Below are positions 7,272 through 13,470 of a stretch of DNA of 13,470 nucleotides, in pieces. The position numbers and the translations under genes are program-made. Source of the DNA: Desulfocicer vacuolatum DSM 3385 (GTDB lineage Bacteria; Desulfobacterota; Desulfobacteria; Desulfobacterales; SURF-7). The notes under the pieces were generated by a model. That model was not told the origin of the DNA and made no database searches. It saw only the letters and a program-made list of their open reading frames with translations. The stretch spans positions 1-13,470 of the forward strand of contig CAMBQS010000056.1 in the NCBI GenBank assembly GCA_945870015.1, written 5' to 3'. Numbering within the stretch: position 1 is the stretch's first letter; every line of letters begins with the position of its first letter.

Positions 7272-9360
7272 AAAGCAGGTTATCCGGGTAGTCATTGCTA
7301 CCGGTGTTTCATCTGTTGTTACGCAACTTTATATTATACGGGAATTTTTGGTTCAGTATACGGGCAATGAGTTTGTCATTGCCCTGATTCTTTTTAACTG
7401 GCTGGTGATCGGTGGTTTGGGGTCACTTCTGGCCCGGTTCATCACACCACGTTATGGCAAGGCAACCATCCTCCGGCTCGGCATCCTGTCTTTATGCCTG
7501 TCCGGGCTGGCGCCCATAACCATACTCAGTATCCGGTATCTCAGGGATTTTTTTTTCATCCACGGCGCGTCCATCGGATTTTATCCTACCTTCTGGTATA
7601 TATTTCTTTTGATTGCTCCATATGGTCTTCTGCTGGGGTTCCTTTTGCCTTACAGCCTTTATGTCCTGCGTCATGACCAGGAGGATTATCCACCATCCCG
7701 GATCTATATTGCCGATAATCTGGGGGATGTTGCCGGAGGGGCATTATTTTCATTTCTGCTGGTTTATCTGCTGACTCCGGTGCAGGCAATCTGTATCGCC
7801 GGACTTCCGATCATCCTGACCACGGCTCCATTTTTCAGAGAAAATCTCAGAAAGGGAATCCTGTATGGTTTCTTTGTTAGCGGGGTGCTGGCGATTCTCA
7901 TCGGTGGTGTTTTACTGGAGTCCGACTCTCTGAAACCTCAGATTGGAGATCTGGTGCATTACAGCGAATCCAGATATGGACGGATCGAGGTTCATCAGAA
8001 CGAGGATCTGATTACCCTTTTTTCAGATGGTGTTCCGGTATTCAATAACCAGAATGAAACAACAGCCGAGGAGGTGATTCATTATCCCCTGTCTCAAATT
8101 GAAAATCTTCAGCATGTTCTGATGATCTCCGCTACCGGCGGCATGATCAGGGAACTGAAAAAGTACAATCCAGCCGCAATCGATTATGTGGAGCTGGATC
8201 CGGAGATCTCTGCTGTCTTGTTCCGGTTTAGACTGCTGGAACCAATACGCGGTCTTTCCGTCATTAACGAGGATGGAAGAGCGTATCTGATGAAAACCCA
8301 AAAAAAATATGATGCAATTATTGTGAATCTGCCGGAACCGGATACCTTTCAAATCAACCGGTTTTACACAAACCGTTTTTTTGAACTGGTAAAAGCCCGC
8401 TTGACTCCCCACGGGGTTTTCAGCTTTTCCATGGATGGATATGATAACTACCTGGCTGAACCGCAGCGGCAGAAACTGTCTTCATTGTTCAATACGGTTT
8501 CAGACTATTTCAAGGAGGTGCTGCTGCTGCCCGGACAGAAGATCGTTTTTATCTGCACGGATTCAGAGATCCACCGGGATATTCCCGCTCTCCTATCGTC
8601 AAAAGGGATAAAAACAGATTACATCAGCCGATATTTTTATGGCAATGTCACCTCCTTTCGAACGGATCAACTGAACCGGTTGATGGATCTGAAAACAGAA
8701 ATCAATTACGATCATTCGCCAAGGCTGATGCATCTCATGTTTACCCAATGGTTTGCAAAGTTTTCCACATCCCCGTTCTGGTTTCTGGGGGGCGTTATTT
8801 TGATTCTTGTCATCTACCTGTCCCGGCTGCATGTTGAAGAGTATGTTCTGTTTTCAACGGGTTGTATGACAATGGGATGCGAGCTGATGATTGTTTTCGC
8901 TTTTCAGATCTATTTTGGGTATATTTATCATCAGATCGGTCTGATCATCACGGTTTTTCTGGCCGGGCTGCTGCCCGGGGCCTGGCTGGGAGAGAAACTG
9001 CGCCGGAATGCAAGAGCCGTTCTGGTCTGGACAGACATCCTGCTTATTTGTCTGATGATTGTTTTTATTACATTCTGTCTCCGATTGGGTGACAAACTGC
9101 CGGTTCTGTTTTATCTTGGTACAGGATTTCTGTTTTCGGTTCTATGCGGCTGTCAGTTTCCAGTAGCGCTGGAACCGCATGACAACATAAAAAAATCCGT
9201 ATCCGGGGCTTTTTCAGCCGATCTGATCGGGGCTGCACTGGGGGCACTGATCACCAGTGTATTTCTGATCCCTTATTATGGAATCACCGGCGCGGCCATT
9301 GGATTGATTCTGCTGAAAATAAGCAGCCTGATCCTGGTGAGAAGGAAACAGCATGGATAA
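7255..9360 (+). CDS. multi-pass membrane protein with spermidine-synthase-like domain
   Basis: This 701-residue protein has three parts. Residues 1-223 hold about six hydrophobic helices. Residues 235-440 form a soluble domain like spermidine synthase. Residues 507-697 hold about six more helices. In the middle domain SRYGRIEV, a glycine motif SATGGMIREL (292-301), the acidic nucleoside-binding strand YVELDPE (311-317) and NEDGRAYL (338-345) follow the aminopropyltransferase/methyltransferase fold. The family's catalytic loop (D-x-S/T-D-P) reads NLPEPDT (358-364) here, and the usual DGVxQ segment reads DGVPVFN, so ordinary polyamine synthesis is doubtful. In-frame start choices are few: TTG at 7255 is used, because the nearby ATG (7268) lies in another frame and stops at once. 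It overlaps amrA by 17 bases and amrS by 8. Similar fused membrane proteins are usually annotated as MFS/spermidine synthase; function unknown. Confidence 0.85.
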   Translation: MKKKNEKQVIRVVIATGVSSVVTQLYIIREFLVQYTGNEFVIALILFNWLVIGGLGSLLARFITPRYGKATILRLGILSLCLSGLAPITILSIRYLRDFFFIHGASIGFYPTFWYIFLLIAPYGLLLGFLLPYSLYVLRHDQEDYPPSRIYIADNLGDVAGGALFSFLLVYLLTPVQAICIAGLPIILTTAPFFRENLRKGILYGFFVSGVLAILIGGVLLESDSLKPQIGDLVHYSESRYGRIEVHQNEDLITLFSDGVPVFNNQNETTAEEVIHYPLSQIENLQHVLMISATGGMIRELKKYNPAAIDYVELDPEISAVLFRFRLLEPIRGLSVINEDGRAYLMKTQKKYDAIIVNLPEPDTFQINRFYTNRFFELVKARLTPHGVFSFSMDGYDNYLAEPQRQKLSSLFNTVSDYFKEVLLLPGQKIVFICTDSEIHRDIPALLSSKGIKTDYISRYFYGNVTSFRTDQLNRLMDLKTEINYDHSPRLMHLMFTQWFAKFSTSPFWFLGGVILILVIYLSRLHVEEYVLFSTGCMTMGCELMIVFAFQIYFGYIYHQIGLIITVFLAGLLPGAWLGEKLRRNARAVLVWTDILLICLMIVFITFCLRLGDKLPVLFYLGTGFLFSVLCGCQFPVALEPHDNIKKSVSGAFSADLIGAALGALITSVFLIPYYGITGAAIGLILLKISSLILVRRKQHG
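7258..7271 (+). other. A8 homopolymer at the amrA stop/membrane-gene start overlap
   Basis: Eight consecutive A (7261-7268) precede the amrA TGA (7269-7271) and lie inside the first codons of the next gene. A +1 shift of the ribosome, or loss of one A by polymerase slippage, would join amrA to the membrane-protein frame. No stimulatory structure is evident. Confidence 0.4.
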
Positions 9361-10531
9361 AATGAATCGACGGCGATTTTTATATTCCGGGGCGTTGTTC
9401 TGTTGCAATGCCATACCGGATTGGGGTTCTTTCCCATTTTCAGATGGATGTGCACAAGCTTCTTTTTCGGATGTCCGTGGAGAGGTGTTTAAAGGAGACG
9501 CTCCGGAGACCATATGGAAATGGTCATGTGAAGCCCGGTATTATACGAAAATACTGGATGACAAAGCCGTTTGCCGGTTATGTCCCAACAAGTGCGTGCT
9601 GTCACCGGGGGATCGGAGCATCTGCCGGGTGCGGGTTAATTCAAAGGGAAAGCTGTACAGCCTGGTTTATGGCAATCCCTGTGCAGTGAATGTCGATCCC
9701 ATTGAAAAAAAACCATTGTATCATTTCAAGCCCGGAACATCTGCATTTTCCATTGCAACAACCGGGTGCAGTTTCCGGTGCCTGAACTGTCAGAACTGGG
9801 AGATCTCGCAGGCAAAACCGCATGAGGTCAGGCATGTTGAACTGTTTCCAAAACAGGTGGTACAGGAAGCATTGAATTCCAGATCCGTATCGATTGCATA
9901 CACCTATTCGGAGCCTTCCGTATTCTATGAGTATATGATGGATACAGCCCGGCTGGCAAAGGAAAACGGGCTGTCCAGCCTCTGGATTTCCAATGGGTAT
10001 ATCAATCCGGAACCGCTTCAGGAGCTTTGCGGGGTGCTGGGGGCAGCCAATGTGAATCTGAAAGCATACAGCGATGAGATTTACCGAAAGCTGAATGGCG
10101 GCCGGCTGGAACCGGTGTTGAACACCTTCAAGACCCTGCATGATCGTAATATTCATTTTGAAATGACCAATCTGGTTGTTCCGGGATATGTGGATGATGA
10201 TGATATGGTTAAAAGGATGTGCGGCTGGATTCTTGCGAATCTGGGGCCGGATCATCCGCTTCATTTTTCACGGTTTGCCCCCAAATACAAGCTGGACCGG
10301 CTTCCCCCCACTCCAGTGTCTACCTTGACGCGATTTCGAAATCTGGCCATGAAAGAGGGCATCCATTATGTGTATGTGGGGAATATTCCGGATCATGAGG
10401 GGAATCATACTTTCTGCCATGGGTGCGGCAAGATGCTGATCGAGCGCAAAGGCTTTTTTATCAATAAGGATGGGCTTGACGGAGACCATTGCCGGTATTG
10501 CAAAACCAGGATTCCGGGTGTGTGGATGTAA
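9353..10531 (+). CDS. amrS: AmmeMemoRadiSam system radical SAM enzyme with Tat-like leader
   Basis: This 392-residue radical SAM protein carries the cluster motif CSFRCLNC (C139, C143, C146), which binds a [4Fe-4S] cluster and cleaves SAM; the target is unknown. Ahead lies a cysteine group (C74, C77, C81, C91) in AVCRLCPNKC...SIC, and at the end a second one (C355, C358, C380, C383), zinc-ribbon-like and closing with IPGVW, as is usual in this family. The conserved core starts only near residue 54. Before it sit RRRFL (6-10), a short hydrophobic stretch (11-22) and AQA (34-36), a twin-arginine-type leader with a plausible cleavage site. GAAGGA at 9341-9346, 6 bases before the ATG at 9353, supports that start rather than 9362; both keep the RR motif. 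It overlaps the membrane gene by 8 bases and ends 9 bases from convergent larB. Confidence 0.93.
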   Translation: MDKMNRRRFLYSGALFCCNAIPDWGSFPFSDGCAQASFSDVRGEVFKGDAPETIWKWSCEARYYTKILDDKAVCRLCPNKCVLSPGDRSICRVRVNSKGKLYSLVYGNPCAVNVDPIEKKPLYHFKPGTSAFSIATTGCSFRCLNCQNWEISQAKPHEVRHVELFPKQVVQEALNSRSVSIAYTYSEPSVFYEYMMDTARLAKENGLSSLWISNGYINPEPLQELCGVLGAANVNLKAYSDEIYRKLNGGRLEPVLNTFKTLHDRNIHFEMTNLVVPGYVDDDDMVKRMCGWILANLGPDHPLHFSRFAPKYKLDRLPPTPVSTLTRFRNLAMKEGIHYVYVGNIPDHEGNHTFCHGCGKMLIERKGFFINKDGLDGDHCRYCKTRIPGVWM

Positions 10532-10540
10532 TGGTTGTTA

Positions 10541-11290
10541 TTATTTCCGGTTGATGGTCGATGCCATATAGCCTGCGCCAAATCCATTATCAATGTTGAC
10601 TACCGCCACGTTGGAACTGCAACTGTTCAGCATGCCAAGGAGAGCGGTAACACCGCCAAAGCTCGCCCCATACCCGATACTGGTCGGAACCGCAATCACC
10701 GGCCTTTCCACCAGACCGGCAACCACGCTGGGAAGAGCGCCCTCCATCCCGGCAACCACAATCAATACAGCAGCTTTATTTATTTTTTCATGATAATGAA
10801 ACAGCCGGTGAATTCCGGCTACGCCTACGTCAAATATGGATTCAACCTCATTGCCCATATACTTTGCCGTCAGCAGGGCTTCATTTGCAACCGGGATATC
10901 GGATGTGCCGGCTGACAGCACCAGGATGGTTCCTCTCCCGGTTATGACAGGATCGGCTTTTGCATGGATGAGCATCCGGGCATCATCATGATAGGTGCAG
11001 TCCGGAAGGTGTGGAAGAATTTTTTCCGCTTTTTCCGCTTCCACTCTTGTCACCAGAATAATTTTTTCATGATCGATCATCTTTTCCAGGATTCCGATAA
11101 TCTGACCGGCTGTTTTTCCCTGGCCGAAAATCACCTCTGGAAATCCCTTGCGCACGGATCGATGATGGTCTATATGTGCAAAATTGATATCCTGGAATGA
11201 GATGTGCCTGAGCTTATCCAGTGCCTGATCAACCGCGCTCTTGCCGCTGGCGACCTGTTCCAGAATCTGTTTTATGGAGTCAATGTTCAT
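10541..11290 (-). CDS. larB: nickel pincer cofactor biosynthesis protein LarB
   Basis: LarB carboxylates the pyridinium ring of nicotinate adenine dinucleotide and hydrolyses its phosphoanhydride, the first step towards the nickel-pincer cofactor of lactate racemase and other LarA-family enzymes. The 249 residues show the PurE-like C-terminal part: LSAGTSDIPVANEA (125-138), DVGVAGIHRL (154-163), VVAGMEGALPSVVAGLV (178-194), VPTSIGYGASFGG (201-213), LNSC with Cys224 and VVNIDNGFGAG (230-240). Cys224 corresponds to the cysteine that adds to the pyridinium ring in characterised LarB. larA, larC and larE are absent from the window, so the rest of the pathway must lie elsewhere. It faces amrS tail to tail with no terminator visible in the 9-base gap, and is divergent from kdsB. 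Confidence 0.93.
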   Translation of the reverse strand: MNIDSIKQILEQVASGKSAVDQALDKLRHISFQDINFAHIDHHRSVRKGFPEVIFGQGKTAGQIIGILEKMIDHEKIILVTRVEAEKAEKILPHLPDCTYHDDARMLIHAKADPVITGRGTILVLSAGTSDIPVANEALLTAKYMGNEVESIFDVGVAGIHRLFHYHEKINKAAVLIVVAGMEGALPSVVAGLVERPVIAVPTSIGYGASFGGVTALLGMLNSCSSNVAVVNIDNGFGAGYMASTINRK

Positions 11291-11335
11291 TGATGCATTT
11301 TCCTGTTTTTTGAAAGTGGATATGGATGTTCAATA

Positions 11336-11355
11336 ACCCAAAACCGGTTTTGGGT
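11336..11355. repeat. perfect 20-bp palindrome between larB and kdsB
   Basis: The arms ACCCAAAACC and GGTTTTGGGT are exact reverse complements with no central spacer. The site lies in the 109-base divergent gap. As RNA it could form an 8-bp stem with a CCGG loop, but no T-run follows on either strand, so it is unlikely to be a terminator. A binding site for a dimeric regulator is the simpler reading. I see no second copy in the window. Confidence 0.7.
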
Positions 11356-11399
11356 CAAACAGATTACATGAAACACGGATAAACGGAGATTGTTGTTCG

Positions 11400-12137
11400 A
11401 TGAAAATAGGTGTTGTAATTCCTGCCCGGTATGCTTCCACCCGGTTTGAGGGAAAGCCTCTGGCCTTGATCTGCGGAAAACCAATGATCCAGAAAGTGTA
11501 TGAAGGAGCGATAGGGGCCGGAAGGGTTACGGACGTGGTTGTGGCAACCGATGATCAGAGGATCATGGACGCGGTCATCGGGTTTGGCGGTAAAGCGATC
11601 ATGACATCGGAGAGCAATCGTTCCGGAACCGATCGAGTCGCAGAAGCAGCCGGAATAATCGGACTGGAGTTGGATGACATTGTCGTGAATATCCAGGGCG
11701 ATCAGCCCCTGATTGATCCGCGCTGTATTGATGAGGTGGTGGAACCTTTTTTTACGGAACCGGATCTGGGAATGAGTACCCTGGCTTTTGCCATTGTTCA
11801 GGAGGATGAGATCACCAATCCCAAGGATGTGAAGGTAACCTTTGATAATAATGGCTATGCGCTTTATTTTTCCCGTTCAACCATTCCATTTGATCGTGAC
11901 AAAGACGGTTCTTGTGAAGTGTATAAACATCTTGGGGTATATGCATACACAAGACGATTTCTGGAAATGTTCCGGACGCTGCCCCAGGGAAAACTGGAAA
12001 GGATCGAGAAGCTGGAGCAGTTGCGGGCGCTGGAATACGGTCACCGTATCAAGGTGGTGGTCACGGGCTATGACTCTCCGGAAGTAGACCTGCCTGAGGA
12101 TATTAAAAGGATTGAAAAGAGGATGAGGTTGTCTTGA
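11400..12137 (+). CDS. kdsB: 3-deoxy-manno-octulosonate cytidylyltransferase (CMP-KDO synthetase)
   Basis: KdsB makes CMP-KDO from CTP and KDO in the cytoplasm, for transfer to lipid A; its presence implies an LPS-bearing outer membrane. The 245-residue length fits the family. Motifs are IPARYASTRFEGKPL (7-21, CTP binding), VVVATDD (46-52), SGTDRVAE (75-82), NIQGDQP (97-103, metal ligand D101), KHLGVYAY (176-183), EKLEQLRALE (203-212) and EVDLPED (228-234, second metal ligand D230). The ATG at 11400 has GGAG at 11385-11388, 11 bases upstream, slightly far. The next gene follows after 22 bases and is probably cotranscribed. It is divergent from larB, with a 20-bp palindrome between them. Confidence 0.97.
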   Translation: MKIGVVIPARYASTRFEGKPLALICGKPMIQKVYEGAIGAGRVTDVVVATDDQRIMDAVIGFGGKAIMTSESNRSGTDRVAEAAGIIGLELDDIVVNIQGDQPLIDPRCIDEVVEPFFTEPDLGMSTLAFAIVQEDEITNPKDVKVTFDNNGYALYFSRSTIPFDRDKDGSCEVYKHLGVYAYTRRFLEMFRTLPQGKLERIEKLEQLRALEYGHRIKVVVTGYDSPEVDLPEDIKRIEKRMRLS

Positions 12138-12159
12138 CTCTGCGATTGAACAGAAGGGT

Positions 12160-12960
12160 ATGAAACCGGAAAACAGTAGAAGGATACTGGAAAACCTCTA
12201 TCATCATATCAACAGGCGTGACTATGTATCTCCGGATCCATTACAATTCTTATATGATTTCAAGGATGTGAGAGACCGGGAGATTGTCGGTCTGATTGCC
12301 TCCTCCCTGGCATACGGCCGGGTTGCCCAGATACTGAAAAGTGTTGCGTGGATTCTGGACATCATGGGGCCTTCGCCTTACCGGTTTCTTGAAAAAGAAA
12401 CGGATCCGGTATTCAGGAAGAGATTGTCCGGCTTCAAACACCGGTTTGCAACCGGTGAACATCTTTCATCGCTGCTTTCCGGAATGAAAAATACCATTGC
12501 CTGTTTTGGATCTCTGAATGCCTGTTTTCAGAAAGGGTATTCTGAAAAGGATGAAAATATTCTTCCCGGGATGATTTTTTTTGTCGATAGTCTTACACAG
12601 CCGGGGCTTGATCCGGGCCATCTTATTCCTTTGCCAAACCGGGGAAGTGCCTGCAAGCGGATGAATCTGTTTTTGCGGTGGATGGTGAGGAAGGATCATG
12701 TTGATCCTGGAGGCTGGGAGGATATTTCTGCCTCTAAATTGATTATCCCGCTGGATACCCATATGCATAAAATGGGGATTTTTTTTGGATATACAACGCG
12801 AAAACAGGCAGATATGGACACCGCTCTGGAGATCACAAAGGGGTTTCGTAAGATCGATCCCCATGATCCCGTGAAATATGATTTTTCATTGACAAGGTTC
12901 GGCATCCGGAAGGATCTGGATATGAAAGATTTTTTGAAACCAAACTTGACATATATCTGA
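12160..12960 (+). CDS. TIGR02757/DUF2400 family protein of unknown function
   Basis: This 266-residue protein matches the DUF2400 (TIGR02757) pattern from end to end: YVSPDPLQFLYDF (22-34), REIVGLIASSLAYGRVAQIL (40-59), a central GSACKRMNLFLRWMVRKDHVDPGGW (162-186), SKLIIPLDTHMHKMG (192-206) and DPVKYDFSLTRFGIR (236-250). No signal peptide or membrane helix is seen. The family is uncharacterised. The K-R segment at 166-167, the LDTH at 198-201 and the later ALE and P-x-x-x-Y-D-F-x-L-x-x-x-G run recall HhH-GPD DNA glycosylases, where a lysine and the Asp of a DTH motif are catalytic; that is inference. The ATG at 12160 is preceded by AGAAGG only 2 bases away, so the start is slightly uncertain. 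It probably forms an operon with kdsB. Confidence 0.82.
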   Translation: MKPENSRRILENLYHHINRRDYVSPDPLQFLYDFKDVRDREIVGLIASSLAYGRVAQILKSVAWILDIMGPSPYRFLEKETDPVFRKRLSGFKHRFATGEHLSSLLSGMKNTIACFGSLNACFQKGYSEKDENILPGMIFFVDSLTQPGLDPGHLIPLPNRGSACKRMNLFLRWMVRKDHVDPGGWEDISASKLIIPLDTHMHKMGIFFGYTTRKQADMDTALEITKGFRKIDPHDPVKYDFSLTRFGIRKDLDMKDFLKPNLTYI

Positions 12961-12973
12961 ATTGATATATAAC
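12946..12973 (+). promoter_or_regulatory. sigma-70-type promoter for the PAS regulator
   Basis: A perfect -35 TTGACA (12946-12951) and a near-perfect -10 TATAAC (12968-12973) are separated by 16 bases. The -35 lies inside the last codons of the DUF2400 gene. Transcription would start near 12980, about 45 bases before the regulator's start codon. Confidence 0.6.
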
Positions 12974-13022
12974 TTTCACTTCTTGGTAAAATTTTAATGA
13001 GTTAGGAATATTATTACGTTGA

Positions 13023-13470
13023 ATGCCCATGGATGATCCTGCTTTACATAAGATATTTACAAATGAAAAAAATCTGGAGCGTATCCTGGATAATCTTCAG
13101 GATGGAATCATTGCCCATGATTTAAACAGGCGGATTTTCTATTTCAACAGAACGGCGGAGAAGATCACCGGTTTTCAGAGGGATGAAGTCCTCGGGAAAG
13201 ACTGCCATACTGCATTGGGCGGACCTTTATGCGGAAAATATTGTTCCTTCTGTGGTGAAAAGCCAGGCCTTACAGACCACAGCGAATACACAATCAATAT
13301 CACGACCAAAAACGGAGAAACCCGGAAGCTTGAAATGTCCGCTACCATGATGCGGGATGAAAATGACCAGGATTTCGGAGTTCTTGCATCATTTAAGGAT
13401 GTGACAGCCCTTTTTCATCTCAGTGTAAGGGCAAAAGAGGTAACCGCTTTTGGGAATATCGTTGGACAGA
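13023..13470 (+). CDS. PAS-domain regulator, N-terminal part (probable sigma-54 activator)
   Basis: The frame runs open to the right edge: 149 codons from ATG 13023 (a second in-frame ATG is at 13029; AGGA at 13004-13007 is nearer the first but still 15 bases away). Residues about 20-128 form a PAS sensory domain: LDNLQDGIIAHDLNRRIFYFN, then AEKITGFQRDEVLGKDC, then NGETRKLEMSATMM and FGVLASFKDVT. Within it four cysteines, C61, C70, C74 and C77 (numbered from 13023), sit in GKDCH...LCGKYCSFC, a possible metal or redox site. The last visible residues, VRAKEVTAFGNIVGQ, resemble the junction into a sigma-54 AAA+ domain (usually F-x-N-I-I-G), so the full protein is probably an NtrC-like enhancer-binding activator; a histidine kinase is the alternative. 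Its target cannot be judged from this window. Confidence 0.75.
   Translation, partial: MPMDDPALHKIFTNEKNLERILDNLQDGIIAHDLNRRIFYFNRTAEKITGFQRDEVLGKDCHTALGGPLCGKYCSFCGEKPGLTDHSEYTINITTKNGETRKLEMSATMMRDENDQDFGVLASFKDVTALFHLSVRAKEVTAFGNIVGQ

Noticed and set aside
7268..7291. ATG at 7268 as the start of the membrane protein
   Set aside because: It is in a different frame and meets a stop after seven codons.
9641..10264. 207-residue open frame on the - strand opposite amrS
   Set aside because: Antisense shadow of the radical SAM core; no family motif, no ribosome binding site seen.
10532..10540. Possible bidirectional terminator between amrS and larB
   Set aside because: The gap is 9 bases and neither gene end shows a stem followed by T residues.

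Overview
The window looks like chromosomal DNA of a Gram-negative, anaerobic bacterium, most likely a Desulfobacterota/Deltaproteobacteria member of the Desulfobacterales type. This is an inference from protein flavour. There is a KDO-activating enzyme (an outer membrane with LPS), an AMMECR1/MEMO/radical-SAM gene set, LarB of nickel-pincer cofactor synthesis, a PAS regulator that appears to lead into a sigma-54 activator, and a DUF2400 (TIGR02757) protein. Base composition and codon use look even throughout. I see no insertion sequence, phage gene, tRNA, rRNA or CRISPR array. Genes are tightly packed and the longest non-coding stretch is 244 bases.

Layout. (1) 1-1405, + strand: the 3' end of nadC, then with no gap a rhomboid-type membrane serine protease carrying a DnaJ C-terminal-like domain at its C-terminus. 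(2) 1413-3668, - strand: a three-gene operon of a response regulator-GGDEF protein, a small GNAT acetyltransferase and a DUF2156 (LPG-synthetase C-terminal-like) protein. (3) 3669-3912: a divergent regulatory region with an extended -10 promoter, an AAGCGCTT palindrome and a hairpin over the lepA ribosome binding site. (4) 3913-5706, +: lepA. (5) 5782-10531, +: a coupled four-gene operon, amrB (MEMO), amrA (AMMECR1), a multi-pass membrane protein with a spermidine-synthase-like domain, and amrS (radical SAM). (6) 10541-11290, -: larB, convergent with amrS. (7) 11400-12960, +: kdsB and a DUF2400 gene. Between larB and kdsB lies a perfect 20-bp palindrome. (8) 13023 to the end, +: the start of a PAS-containing regulator behind a strong sigma-70-like promoter.

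The most interesting part is region 5. The AMMECR1-MEMO-radical SAM trio is a widespread set of unknown function. Here MEMO has a Sec-like signal peptide or anchor, and the radical SAM enzyme has a twin-arginine-like leader ahead of its conserved core. A large integral membrane protein with a degenerate aminopropyltransferase-like domain sits between amrA and amrS, with every junction overlapping. Together this suggests an envelope-associated modification system rather than a soluble cytoplasmic one. That reading is inference and needs localisation data. Second-tier items are the rhomboid/DnaJ-C fusion, a possible glycosylase-like active site in the DUF2400 protein, and an A8 run at the amrA/membrane-gene junction that could create a fusion by slippage.
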